64,000 nt of DNA, taken from assembly GCF_008728515.1 (NCBI RefSeq), contig NC_044981.1, positions 109,111,702 through 109,175,701 of the forward strand, in the 5' to 3' direction. Under the pieces are notes generated by a model. It did no database searches and was not told where the DNA came from. It saw only the letters and a list, made by a program, of their open reading frames with translations. Of the stretch, positions 47,485 through 61,201 are shown piece by piece. This DNA comes from Papio anubis. Taxonomy: Eukaryota; Chordata; Mammalia; Primates; Cercopithecidae. A program made the translations under genes and the position numbers. Each line of letters begins with the position of its first letter. Position 1 is the stretch's first letter.

Positions 47485-47989
47485 TATTACAGTATGGTTA
47501 TACATCCTGACTGGTTAATTTAGGCTAGAATAGTTGTAACAAAATTCATGATTTGAGAGAAGTCACAGCCTCTAGACACAAAGGCAAAATTCTTTCAGTA
47601 AACAAACTTGACATTCTGAAAAGAGATGTGCCCTTAAAAATTACATGTTCAGGGAAAATGAAGAGAGGTAATTTCAGGAAAAGAATTTGTGTTTCTTCAT
47701 GCTTTCGTTGGTTTGATTGTTTTGATAAAACACAAGACATATTTCACCTCTCAGCAATTTTGCTGGGGCACAGAAGCAGTCAGGTAGAGCTATAAGACCA
47801 TCAAATTCCCCTAACAAAGCAGTTACAAATGTGTGGTTGAGACAGATTTGTGCTTTGGGAAACACGGAACAAACACATTTTCTTCTACTCCTCCTGCTAA
47901 GTACAATTATATAGTACAACTACTCCTCGTGCTAAGTACAGCTAAATTCAACTGGACATTATATTTAAAGCAAACACAAGAAGACTCTC
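47485..47989. other. Unassigned sequence with a 35-base tandem near-repeat
   Basis: CTACTCCTCCTGCTAAGTAC at 47885 recurs as CTACTCCTCGTGCTAAGTAC at 47920. The rest is not recognised. Confidence 0.45.
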
Positions 47990-48654
47990 AAAGATGTAGG
48001 GAGAAAGATAGACAGCACAAAAATCTCAGGATCCAAGAGATGACAGAGCTGTGAGTGCTGCAGGTTTTCTTTCAGCTTTATACATCCCAGATGTAGAGCT
48101 GATGAAGAACGATCTGGAAACACCAACAGGTGCAAAGAAAAAAACACACTGGAAAAATCTCTGCTTTCTCTAACCACAGGACCAGAAAAAGGGCAGCCTA
48201 GCAAGACAGAAAACTTTTGGACAATAACAAAAAACTGTGCCTTCCCGCTATGCTGGCAAAGACCATGTAAAAACCTGAGATGTTTGCCCTTAAGAAGCTA
48301 TGAAGAGAGGCCTCAACACCTTTGCCGGATCAGTGCCAGGGAAAGCCAAGCAGTGAACCAGGACTTTTTACGCTGCCGGCCGGGGATAAGGCCCTCTCTA
48401 CGATATCACTACAGACCACGTGGGAAGCCTAAACTTCCATTCCCACTGAGGATATTGAGGCTTCTCTTTGCTAGGGTAGCATCAGAAGAGGTCTCATGGA
48501 GAGTAAGAGCTATAACCATTGTCCAGTGGTAACTAGACTACCCCTACCATGTGTCAGCAGAGACCACATGCGAAGGTGGAATACCCACTCCTATCCATTC
48601 CCCCATTTAATAGTAATGAGGAGCAGCCCCCACTGTGGGGAAAATCCAAACGAA
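47990..48654 (+). mobile_element. Old L1 5'-region relic (L1M type)
   Basis: CCCAGATGTAGAGCTGATGAAG, TCTGGAAACACCAACAGG, GCCTAGCAAGACAGAAAACTTTTGG, CCACGTGGGAAGCCTAAAC, AGGGTAGCATCAGAAGAGG and AATAGTAATGAGGAGCAGCCCC resemble the untranslated 5' part of an old L1M. The frames of 82 and 89 codons over it have no recognised protein content. Confidence 0.5.
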
Positions 48655-48965
48655 ATCAATGTGACAAAGAACTGGTTCTTTGAAAAGATCAATAAAATTG
48701 GCAACTCTCTAGCAAGTCCGGCAAAAAAAGGAAAAGAAGACACAAATGATCAATACCTGGAATGAAACAGGGTGCATCACTACAGATCATGGAGACATCA
48801 GAAGAATAGGAAGGAGATATTACAAACAAGTAGACACACATAAATTTCACATCTTAGACAAGATTCCTCAAAAATATTATTAGCACAATTCACCCAATAA
48901 TTTAAAATGTTGCTATGGAAAGGCAAAGAAACTAGAATACCTAAAATGATTTTTCAAGGAATTAG
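48655..48965 (+). mobile_element. L1M ORF2 fragment joined to the 5' region
   Basis: GAACTGGTTCTTTGAAAAGATC, AATAAAATTGGCAACTCTCTAGC, GGTGCATCACTACAGATC and GAAGGAGATATTACAAAC belong to ORF2 after the endonuclease. TATGGAAAGGCAAAGAAACTAG belongs still further downstream. So 5' region, mid-ORF2 and later ORF2 are abutted with the intervening kilobases missing. Confidence 0.7.
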
Positions 48966-48974
48966 GAGCTTCCC

Positions 48975-49560
48975 ATGCTTAATAAATATGTTTTCAGTAT
49001 TCACTGTGTCTCTGGCACTATTCTAGGTACTAAAGATATAACCTTTAATATATGGGAAAATGTTTGAAGTTTACACGCTACTGAAAGAGATAATCAATGA
49101 AACGTGAACATGTTAAATACAGGTGGCAACAAGTTCTATGACCTGAGGAAGGAAAGGACAAAGAAAACAAGTTCTATGAAGATGAATAAAGCAGATGAGG
49201 GGATACAGAAGGAAGCTTTCCTGTGTAAGATGATCAGGAAAGGTCTCACTGAGAAAGTCTGAGCAAAGACTCAAAGATCACAAAGTAATCAGCTGCCTGG
49301 ATGTCTGGGGAAGACATGTTTTAGAAAAGGGGAGCTCCCCAGCAGCGACGTGAGGCTGGAGTGTGCCGGACATAGAAGCATGCAAGGAAACCAGTGTTGG
49401 TGTAGTGGAGAGAATGAGGAAGAAAGGAGAAGCTATTGTTAGGGCGTGCTCAGAGATCTCGCCATATCTTGTAGGTGACTGTGGGAACTTTGGATTTTAT
49501 TCTGATGGAAATGAGAAGCCTTTTGAGAGTTTCCTGCTGAGGATCCGTGTGACCTGATTT
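48975..49560 (-). mobile_element. LINE-2 3' part, minus strand
   Basis: AATAAATATGTTTTCAGTATTCACTG, CTGGCACTATTCTAGGTACTAAAG, GATCAGGAAAGGTCTCACTGAG, CTGCCTGGATGTCTGGGGAAG, TCTTGTAGGTGACTGTGGGAAC and TTTGGATTTTATTCTGATGG match the reversed L2 3' end in order and nearly continuously. This is the best-preserved L2 in the window. Confidence 0.75.
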
Positions 49561-49612
49561 TGGTGTTTAAAAAAAAAAAACAAACAAAACAGGAGCGTTA
49601 TATGGTGATTAG

Positions 49613-50377
<765 letters not shown>

Positions 50378-50385
50378 GAAAATGA
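50378..50385 (+). repeat. Left target-site duplication of the L1PA element
   Basis: GAAAATGA here recurs at 56134-56141 directly after the L1 tail. With the neighbouring A-run it gives an L1 endonuclease-like TT/AAAA target. Confidence 0.6.
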
Positions 50386-51084
50386 GGGGAAGTGGAGGAT
50401 ACGGACAGGAACAAAGCCTCAGTCTCCCAAATCTCCCAGCGCCAGCACACAGAAGCATCGTGATTTCGCATTTTCAACTGAGGTACTGGGTTCATCTCAC
50501 TGGGGAGTGCCGACCATCTCCAAGCGTCAGCTGTGCCGCAGCCCCACCAGCTTGCAGAGCTGGAAGAGGGGCGTGCAGGGCACGCTCACCTGGAAGCAAG
50601 GGAAGGGAATCTCTTTCCAGCCGGGAACTGAGCACACACACATAACAACACCACAGGACACATGCCCAGACTTGCTGGCCCCGTCCGAACTGACCGCATC
50701 ATCAACGACTCGTCCGATGGCAACACTGATATCCTGAATCGACACTGTTCACCATCCTGACGACCGGGGAGACATCCTCACTAGCAGTTCGACACCTACG
50801 GCCTCGCCAGGGTGAGTACACTCCTGAGAGGAAGCTTCCAAAGCGTTAATCGTGACAGGTACACTCGCCGTTCAGAAAATATCTATCTTCTGCACATTTC
50901 TGCTGCTGATGGGCTCCAGGCAAACAGGGTCTGGGTGGACCTCAAGCAATCTCCAACAGATCTACAGCTGAGAGTCCTGGACTGTTGTGAAGGAAAACTA
51001 TCAAACAGGAAGGACACTCCACACCAAAACCCCATCAGTACATCACCACTAATCAAAGACCGAGGCAGACAAAACCAAAAGAGG

Positions 51085-52010
51085 CGCGAAAGCCGGAAAA
51101 CCAAAAACAAGAGCCAACACCCCCGGCAAAGCGAAAGAGTTCATCGCCAGCAATGGATCGAAGGGGATGGAGAATGACTTTGAATAGATGAGAAGAAGGC
51201 TTCAGTCCATCAAATTTCTCAGAGCTTTTTAAAGGAGGAATTACTGCATCTAAAGAAAGAAACTAAAACGAAAAAAGTGGAAGAATTGACGCTAGGAGTA
51301 TTTCACGCAGAGAAGGTCATAAACGAAATGAAAGAGATGAAAAGTATTTACACAGGAAGGATGAAATGCGCTGCTTCTGGCAACCACCCATCAACTGGAA
51401 GAAAGAGTATCAGTGATTGAGGTATTCAAATGAATGAAATGAAGCGAGAAGTAGGAAAGAAAAAAGAAGAAAAAGAAATGAAATAAAGCCTGCAAGAAGT
51501 ATGGGATTGGTGTAAGCATCAAATCTACGTCTGATTGGGATGCCTGAAAGTGAGGGGGAAATGGAACCAAGCTGGAAAACACCTTCAGGATATCATCCAG
51601 GAGAACTTCCCCAACCCAGTAGCAGGCCAAACATTCAACCAGGAAATACAGAGAACGCCACAAAGATACCCCTCGAAGAGCAACTCCAAGACATAATGCT
51701 CGATCTCACCAAAGTTGAAATGAAGGAACCTTAAGGGCAGCCAGAGAAAGGTCGGGTTACCCACAAAGGGAAGCCCATCAGACTCACGTTAAGATCTCTT
51801 CGGCAGAAATCTCCAAGCTAGAAGAGAGTGGGGCTAATATTCAACATTCTTAAAGAAAAAGAATTTTAAACCCAGAATTTCATATCCAGCCAAATCCAAA
51901 GCCATAAGTGAAGGAGAAATAAAATCTTTACAGATAAGCAAATGCTTAGAGATTTTGTCACCACTAGTCTGCCTTACAAGAGACCCTGAAGGAAGCACTC
52001 TCACGGAAAG
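51085..52010 (+). pseudogene. L1PA ORF1 (broken)
   Basis: ORF1p is the L1 RNA-binding trimeric chaperone. The start codon is lost: where the consensus has AAGATGGGG this copy has AAGAGGCGC. Downstream blocks for the coiled coil (GAAATGAATGAAATGAAGCG-like text near 51430), the RNA-recognition domain (TCTACGTCTGATTGG at about 51522) and the C-terminal domain (CATATCCAGCC at about 51880) are recognisable on the DNA level, but in shifting frames. The open frame at 51540-51734 covers a small part of the RNA-recognition region. It is non-functional as written. Confidence 0.85.
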
Positions 52011-52115
52011 GAACAACCGGTACCAAAGCCATTGCAAAACATGCCAAAACAAAGAATCACGAGGCTAGGAAGAAACTCAACAACTTAACGAGCAAAATAA
52101 CCAGTTAATATCATA

Positions 52116-55100
52116 ATGGCAGGATCGTTCACACATCACCTTTAACCCTTAAACGTAAAATGGACTAAATGGTTCAATGAAAAGACACAGACTGGCAAAC
52201 TGGATAAAGAGTCGTCAAGACCCATCAGTCTGTTGCACCAGGAGACGCATCTCAAGGCCACGCAGAGACATACATAGGCTCAAAATAAAGGGATGGATGG
52301 TTATCGCCAAATGGAGCAAAGCAAGGGTTGCAAATCCCAGTCCTCGATAAAACAGACTTTAAACCATCAAAAGACTGCAAAAGACAAAGAAGGCCATTAC
52401 ATACGGTAAAGGGACTGAATTCAACAGTGAAGAACCAACTATCCTAAATATATATGCAACCCAATAATATGTGAGCACCCAGATTCAAGCAAAGCGTCCT
52501 TAGAGACTTTACAAAGAGACTTAGACTCCCATACACAATAATGGGAGACTTCAACACCCACTGTCAATATTAGACAGATCAACAAGACAGAAAGTTAACA
52601 AGGATATCCAGGAATTGAACTTTCTATCTCTGCAGCAAGTAGATCTAATAGACATCTATAGAACTCTCCACCCCAAATCAACAGAATATACATTCTTCAG
52701 CACCAATCGTACCATTCCAAAATTGACCATATAATTGGAAGTAAAAGCACCCTCAGCAAATGTACAAGAACAGAAATTATAACAAACTGTCTAACGCAAG
52801 AAAATCAAACTAGAACTCTTCAGATCCGGCAAAACTCAATCAAACTGCTCAACTACATGGAAACTGTCTGCCCTGAATGACTACTGGGTACATAACGAAA
52901 TGGATGGCAGAAATAAAGATGTTCTTGGAAACCAATGAGGAACAAAAGATACAACATTCAGAATCTCTGGGACACATTTTAAAGCAGTGCAGAGGGAAAT
53001 GAGCAAAGCACCAAATGCCCACAAGAGAAAGAACGAAAGACCAAAATTGACACTCTAATATCGCGAATTAAAAAGAACTAGAGAAGCAAGCAAACACATT
53101 CCAGCTAGCAGAAGGTAAGAAATAATTCAGATCAGAGCAGAACTGAAGGATAGAGACATAAAAAAACCCAAAAATCAATGAATCCAGGAGTTGGTTTTTG
53201 AAAAGATCAACAAAATTGACAGACCACTAGTAAGACTAATAAAGAAGAAAAGAGAGAAGAATCAAATCGACGCTAATTAAAAATGATAAAAGGGATATCA
53301 CCACCGACCCCACAGAAACAATGTAAAACCACCATCAGAGAATACTATAAACACCCTAATGCTAAATAAACTGGAAAACCTAGAAGAAAAATGGATAATT
53401 TCCTTGACACTACACTCTTCCAAGACTAAACTGTGGAAGAAGTTGAATCCCCTGAATAGACCACAGAAGTTTGAAATTGAGGTAATAATTAATAGCCTAC
53501 CAACCAAAAAAAAGTCCAGGACCAGATGGATTCACAGCTGAATTTACCAGAGGGGTATAAGGAGAGCTGGTACCATTCCTTCCTGAAACTATTCCAATCA
53601 ATAGAAAAAGAGGGAATCCTCCTAACTCATTTTATGAGGCCAATATCATCCTTGATACCAGCCTGGTAGAGATTACAACAAAAAAGAGAATTTTAGGACC
53701 AATATTCCTGATGAATATCGATGCAAAAAATCCTCAATAAATAATTATAAAACCGGATTCAACAACACATCAAAAGTTTTATCCACCATGACGATCAAGT
53801 GGGTTTCATCCCTTGGGATGGGCATAATTCAATATCTGCAAATCAATAAAATATAATCCAGTATATAAATAGAACTAAAGATAAGAACTACATGATTATC
53901 TCAATAGATGCAGAAAGGCTTTGACAAAAATTCAACAGCCCTTCATGCTAAAAACGCTCAATAAATTCTGGTATTGATGGAACGTACCTCAAAAATAATA
54001 AGAGCTTATTTATGACAAACCCACAGCCAATACTCGCCACTGGAATGGGCAAAAACCAAAAAATTCCCGGGAAACTGGTAATAGACAGGATGCCCTCTCT
54101 CACCACTCCTATCTCAACATAGTGTTAGTTCTGGCTAGGGTAATTAGGCAAGAGAAAGAAATCAGGTATTCAGTTAGAAAAGTTAGGAAGAAGTCAAATT
54201 GTTCCGTTTTACAAGATTATCACGATTGTACATATTTAGAAAACCCCAATGTTCTCAGCCCAAAATCCTTGCCTGATAAGCAACTTCAGCAAAGTCTCAG
54301 GATAAAAAATTAATGTGCAAAATCACAAGCATTCCCATACACCAATAACAGAGCAAAATGATAGACAAATCATGAATGAACTCCATCTCACACCGCTTCC
54401 AAAGAGAATAAAAATACCCAGGAACTAACCGGACAAGGGATGTAAAGGACTCTTCAAGGAGAACTACAAACCACTGCTCCAGTGAAATCAAAGAGGACAC
54501 AAACAAAATGGAAGAACATGCTCATGCCTCATGGATAGAAGAATCAATATCGCGGAAATGGCCATACTGCCCAAGGTAATTTATAGATTCAATGCCATCC
54601 CCATCAAGCCCAACAGCTCTTCACAGAACTGAAAAAACTGCTTTAAAGTTCATATGAACCAAAAAAGAGCCCGCATCTCCAAGACAATCCTAAGTCAAAA
54701 GAACAAAGCTGGAGGCATCACGCTACCCGGATCTCCAAACTATACTACAAGGTTACAGTAACTAAAACAGCATGGTACTGGTACCAAACAGAGATATAGA
54801 CCAATGGAATTGGTGAACAGAGTCCTCAGAAATAATACTCACACATCTACATAGCCATCTGATCTTTGACAAACCTGAGAAAAATAAGAAATGGGGAAAG
54901 ATTCCCTATTTAATAAATGTTGAAATTATTAGCTATAAGTAGAAAGCCGAAACGGTCCCTCCCTTTATATTTAGTACTAATTCAAGATGGATAGAGACTT
55001 CAAATGTTTAGGACCCACACTACAAAATCCTAGAGGAAAACCTGCAGTACCATTCAGACACATAGGCATGTAAAGTAAAGACTTACAAGGTCTAAACACC

Positions 55101-55910
55101 AAAAGCAACGGCAGCAGCAAAAGCAAAATTGACAAATGGATCTAATTAAACTAAAGAGCTTCTGCACAGCAAAAGAAACTACTATCAGAGGGAATAGGTA
55201 ACCTACAGAATGGGAGAGAAAATTTTGTAAATCTACTCATCTGACAAGTATTAATATCCAGAACCTACAAAGAACTCAAACAAATTTACAAGAAAAACAA
55301 ACAACCCCATCGAAAAGTGGGCAAAGGATGTATGAACAGACATTTCAAAAGAAGACATTCATACAGCCAACAGACATAGCGAAAAAATGCTCATCATCAC
55401 TGGCCATCAGGAGGAAATGTAAATCAAAACTACATAATGAGATACCATCTCACAACAAAGAATGGCGATCATTAAAGTCAGGAAACAACAGGTGCTGCAG
55501 ATGGTAAATGAAATGCCTTTACACTTCGTTATGGGATTGTAAACTGGTTCATTATGGAAAATAGTATGGCGACTCTCATGATCTTAGAACTAGATGTATC
55601 ATATGACCTTAGCCATCCCATTACTGGGATATACCCAAAGCGATTATAAAATTCATGCTGCCATAAAGACACATGCACACGATGTTTATTGCAGCACTAT
55701 CACCAGCAAAGACCTGAATCAACCCAAAATGTCCATCAGTGACAGATTGATTACAAAATGTGGCACATATACACCATGGAATACTATGCAGCCATAAAAA
55801 GGATGAGTTTGTGTCCCCTGTATGGATTTAGCCAAAACCATCATCTCCAGCAAAACTATCACAAGAACAGAAAACCAAACACCGCATGTTCTCACTCAGG
55901 TGGGAACTGA
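52116..55910 (+). pseudogene. L1PA ORF2 (endonuclease and reverse transcriptase, broken)
   Basis: The reading frame would encode the L1 endonuclease (N-terminal), reverse transcriptase (middle) and Cys-rich C-terminus. The start ATG (52116) and the final TGA (55908) can be placed by DNA similarity. Frameshifts occur throughout. The segment that should hold the catalytic (F)ADD of the reverse transcriptase, 54201-54230, reads GTTCCGTTTTACAAGATTATC and no longer spells it in any frame. Open pieces such as 53359-53541 and 55914-56141 are fragments in mixed frames. It is not active as written. Confidence 0.88.
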
Positions 55911-56141
55911 ACAATGAGATCACTTGACCTGTGGAAGGGGAAACATCACACAATCGGCCTAATGGGGAGGGGAGGGGGAGGGATCGTGCATCAGAGTTAC
56001 ACCCGGATGCAAATGACGATGCCGATGGGTGCAGCAGACCAACATGGCACGGGCATACATATAACAAACCTGCACGTTGCACATGTACCCTACAACGGAA
56101 GTATAATAATAATAAATAAATTTAAAAAAAAAAGAAAATGA

Positions 56142-56661
56142 ATGTACACGTGGAAGCTATTTTCATAATCACAAGACGAGTAACATGTGCCTTTCATAAC
56201 GTGAAACGAGCATGTGTACCCGATTTATAATTTTTAAGTTGCTTGTGGAAGTATCTGGAAGGAAGCATAATGGATTGAGATGAACTGATGTAGTATATAT
56301 CATGACCCCATTTTTTAGAAAAAACCGTGTTAAACAGGTAGGCAAAACATGTGCTCTATCCCAACTGTAGGCTTCATTCTGACCCTGCTCTGGGGATGTT
56401 ATAGTTCTAACATTTTTGATTCTGTGTGCAAGCTCTCGCTGAAGGGCTTCACTAAATTAACTAAAGTTAAAAGGAATGCAGTTGTATCATCTCTTATAAA
56501 AGATCATTGAAGATGTGATGATAGTTTTAGCTTTATTTATTGTCAACTTTTCATCAATAGATGTATTTGTTTCAGACTTATCAGAGTTACAAAAATCGGA
56601 TGTCAGACTGAACAATTCCAGACTACCTGGCAGGCCCATTTCTTTTCTTGTTTTTTGTGGG
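56142..56661. other. Unassigned sequence after the L1PA
   Basis: No repeat named. The first 120 bases hold several CpGs (GACGAG, AACGTGAAACGAGC, CCCGAT), unusual for this AT-rich DNA, so the uncertain-quality patch may extend to about 56260. Confidence 0.4.
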
Positions 56662-57613
<952 letters not shown>

Positions 57614-58739
57614 ACTGCTTTAATCTTAACAAAAGTAACTGCTGTGCTGTCATCACATATGTTCTCTACAAAATTTGGCAGAAGCAAGTATTGTATTTTA
57701 TTGTATTGTATTAACAGTAATTTTTCCTATTCTTAATTGTTTTCCTCATTTTTTTTTTTCTGTTATAAATCATAGGAACAGGAGAGATTGTGAAATTTTA
57801 AGTGTTTTTTTTGGTATAAATGGTGATAGATGTGAATAAATTCATACGCAATAAACTTAGAAGACATAGATACCTATTACTTCACATTATTCCTTAGGGG
57901 TAGGTTTCTTCTGAAGTTCTCAGTTATTATATTTCTTAAAGAAGAAATGACTTCTTGTTTAAGAATAAATAATCTATTTTTTAGCTTTAAAGTCATCAAT
58001 TTATGGTTTTTCTCTTATTTTGTCTAATGAACAGAAAATATAATTGTAGTACATTTTGAGATTTTGTTTTTATTTTATTCATTAAAAACACTTTTTCTGA
58101 GAATGTCCAATATAATATGGCCATTAAGAAGCAAATTCCTTCCTAGGTGTTCACAACTTACCAGTTAAACAAATCAGTATTCATAAGGACAACTCCATTG
58201 CTGCTATCAAGTGATTTTCATTGTTATGAAACCATATGATCTCAGAATTTTAGAAAACCTCAGAGAACAGAGACCCCAGCTCTCCTGAGAGCCCCAGCAT
58301 AGCCCATCAACATCAACAATCGGTAATCACCAAGCTCTGACAGGGCCTCATTGAATGGCAGAAGCAAAAAGTCTATGATACTGCTGACTACTACATAGAT
58401 GTTTTAACATAATTTAAAACTGAAGTGCTCTGTTGTGTGTATGCTGCCTTACTAGCAAATATATCTGTAAAAAAAAGAAAAATTTTATGGAATTATGCCC
58501 AGCTTTGCAACTGCTTTCCATCACATTTTCTATCTATAACACAGCAGTGATCTCTCATTCTATATTCTAACTCAAGAAGCAGCAAGAGTATCTGCTTTTC
58601 TTAAAAACTTTTGCATTGACTATAACATGCAATCTCAAAATTTACCATTTACCATTTCATCGTTTTGAAAGGCAATAGCGTCAGGGAAAAAGGAGAAAAC
58701 TAGTTCTTATATTTTTCTAGGTTTTCAAAAATGAAGTTT
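57614..58739. other. Unassigned AT-rich sequence, about 1.1 kb
   Basis: No confident element. A 10-base T-run at about 57750 and a TTGTATTTTATTGTATTGTATT stretch near 57690 are the only low-complexity parts. Confidence 0.4.
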
Positions 58740-58910
58740 GCTTCTTCACTACACTCCAGGCATGCACCCTTCTAGTTCTTTCTAAATTATCCCTGAGCCT
58801 TTGCCTGAGGGTCTTTACTTCCTGTCACTTCCGTAATTTTCCTTACTAGTAATTAATTTAGACAGATATAGCCAGTTATTTCTTTCCTTATATCTCAGGC
58901 ACCTAACCAC
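58740..58910 (+). repeat. Possible L2 relic
   Basis: CACTACACTCCAGGCATGCACC, TAGTTCTTTCTAAATTATCCC, CCTTTGCCTGAGGGTCTTTAC and TTCCTGTCACTTCC resemble L2 coding text (CCAGCCACACTGGCC, GTTCCTCGAACACGCC, CAGGGCCTTTGCAC, TTGCTGTTCCCTC). Confidence 0.42.
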
Positions 58911-60480
58911 TAATTTTTGCCATCAAGAACAAGAGACAAAGGGGAATTAAATGCATTCTTGAGCTCACCTGTGAAGAGTTCCCTCTCCTGTACAGAAGGA
59001 AAACAGAGTATATCCTGTATTTAAACATGAGCTAAAATCAACTATAGTTAAAGTTTGCCCTTCTCTGCCCATCCCTCAGTTTAGCAATATGTACAGAACA
59101 CGCGTTGTGCGTAGAACAAGCTGTGAACATCATCACCTCGACTGGCAGGCAGGCAACTAACTGTAGTGTTTTAGCGCCGTCTGGTGTTGGCGCCTAGAAA
59201 AGCAGCTGGCATAATTTATACCATATTTAGCATGTGACAGGTACTGATCTTTCTGCGATTTTCAAGGAATTCTCTGTTGTAATCAACAAACACAACTGAA
59301 TGTGAAAACATATGTATTAATTGTTGAAAGGAAGAAAAATCTCACAATAGCCTTTTAACCTCTGCATCATTTTATTTCTATTCAATGTCCCTGTTATTTA
59401 TCTGAGGAAAAGATTTTGAACAAAAACAGTATACAACATACTCTTTCCAAAAATATACTAATTAAGGAAATATAGAGAGTGCCCTCAATGTATTTAAAAT
59501 TTATTTTACATTTCAGGGTGTTTAGGGGAATGTTAATCTTAAACAACAAAGAGATTAAAGTGATCAAATTGCTTCATTCATTTTTTAAAAAATTATTTTT
59601 CTATGTTGCAACTCTTATTTCACAGATAAAAAAACTACTCTCAGAAAATTCACTTTAAAATAAAAGTAGTTTGGTTTGTCTTTCACATGATTCTAAGTGT
59701 CTGACTATGCATTTTTAGACTATGAAAAGGGATGAGAAGAAATAGCCAAAACCAAGTTAATGCTAGAAGAACTAAGCAGCTGAACTTACATAAGAGCCAA
59801 GCAAACATCTCCCAGAGCAGTGAGGGTTCATTTAGCAAATGATTTTTTTCCAGTGAACTAAGGAGTAGCTTTATAAACCCCTAAAGGCAAGTCATTTATC
59901 CACCCTTCTCATGTATCTTTTGGACCATATTCATGTCAAAATTAAAGCTGTACACATGGAGGAAGACACAAAGTACAAGCAAACCACTTTCTCCTGAAAT
60001 ATGTTAAAACATTTTATGCCCTCCATAATGTAAAAACTACCCAAGCCAACATGCACAGAAGGAAAATAATTAAAGGCAGTGGTGTTGTCCAGAATCTAAT
60101 TGTTAATGACTTTGAGAAATATAATCAATTTTAATATCCCTAGTCATTATATCCTATTTCACAAGCTCAATAACTTTTCATTACCATGTAAAATAGGCAT
60201 AATAATGATAATATACTGACTACTGTGCTAGAGAAGATCATTCTTAGCTTTCTCTAATGAGCAGTTTGAATTTAAATTGAACTTTTTTAAATTCAAAGGT
60301 TAGAAAACCAAAGCTGCTTAAAATGAAAGGTAAAATGGAACATTTGTTTTGCTTTTAATCAAGTAAAGCACAAGAAATTATAACCAATTCTTTATTTATT
60401 TAAAAGAATGTAAGACATGGTTACTTTTAAGACGTAACCATTTTCTTAATATAAGTAACCTTATATTAAGTTCCAACTCC
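58911..60480. other. Unassigned AT-rich sequence, about 1.6 kb
   Basis: No named repeat. A small CpG cluster lies at 59099-59195 (ACACGCGTTGTGCG, TTAGCGCCGTC, TTGGCGCCTAG), including a GCGCC/GGCGC inverted repeat with a 10-base loop. No open frame uses it. Confidence 0.4.
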
Positions 60481-61184
60481 AGATGGTACCTGGACATGGG
60501 AATGCTTATACATAATCATGGCAGAAGTGGGCAAGGCCCTTAGAGCCATGTGCGGGATACTGTCCTATGTTCTGAGTCCCCGCTTGCCCTTGCAACACAA
60601 TGGCATTTTCCTTCCTGCTTGCTGGCGCCTGTTGACACCCACTTCTGAAGTCAGGAGTTGGTGAATCTAGTGATCTGCTCTTTTCAGTAAGCTCAGAGCC
60701 TAGTGTCCCCTTCCTGACTCAGCCCACCATGATCTTGGCCATATTCTCAGTGTGGCTTCTGTCTAGGCCCTGAACCTTTGTTTCTGTCCTAAGGTCATAC
60801 CGCCCCTTTCTACAGAAGCCCAATAATAGGTCTGAAATTTCCAAACTCATCTTCTTTCCCTACCTCCCTGGGAATTCCTAAATGGCTTCTGGGCCACATA
60901 GGAGCTTAGAAAGAACATGCACAGAGGAGCACAACTTCTGCTCTTTTTCTGTCTGAATGCACTATCACCACTTCTCAATTACTATGGCTGCACTAGTGCA
61001 CACGGCGAAGTGATCTCGCCCCAAATCCCCAAATGTGAAACTAAGTATAGCCCTTTAATATCAGCTGTATGGATTTCCTTCAATCTTCTGTTTTTCCCAT
61101 GAAAGATGTCTACATTCTCTTCCTGAGGGACAGCAACTTCCCATACATCAAAATCTTCTCCTACCTCAGAATCATTCACTTGCG
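60481..61184. other. GC-elevated block of unknown identity
   Basis: This 0.7-kb block is clearly richer in G and C than the AT-rich DNA on both sides. It ends at a CA microsatellite. I could not match it to an Alu, LINE, MaLR LTR or MER element. Short frames (60917-61102 plus, 60982-61227 minus) have no recognised domain and no evident splice context. It might be an unrecognised LTR, an old L1 5'UTR, or conserved non-coding sequence. Confidence 0.4.
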
Positions 61185-61201
61185 CACACACACACACACA
61201 C
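61185..61201 (+). repeat. Short (CA)n microsatellite
   Basis: Eight CA units between TTGCG and CCACCCC. Too short to be highly variable. Confidence 0.9.

Larger units (their letters stand above)
50386..56133 (+). mobile_element. Near-full-length LINE-1 (L1PA), indel-riddled
   Basis: It starts with a degraded L1 5' end (GGGGAAGTGGAGGATACGG...) and keeps CTGAGGTACTGGGTTCATCTCACT, then part of the 5'UTR (about 650 bases against about 900). Recognisable ORF1 follows (GAATACAGAGAACGCCAC is one clear block), then the inter-ORF spacer, ORF2 from ATGGCAGGATCG at 52116 to TGA at 55908-55910, the 3'UTR with CCTGCACGTTGCACATGTACCCTAC, and an AATAATAATAAATAAATTT tail. ORF2 spans about 3,795 bases against 3,828 in an intact copy. 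Yet one-base gains and losses every few tens of bases leave no frame above about 120 codons. Tail and 3'UTR fit a mid-age L1PA rather than L1HS. Confidence 0.95.

Noticed and set aside
50812..51177. 121-codon frame at the L1PA 5'UTR as a real small protein
   Set aside because: It spans the 5'UTR/ORF1 boundary in a frame that is not ORF1 and lies in sequence of doubtful quality.
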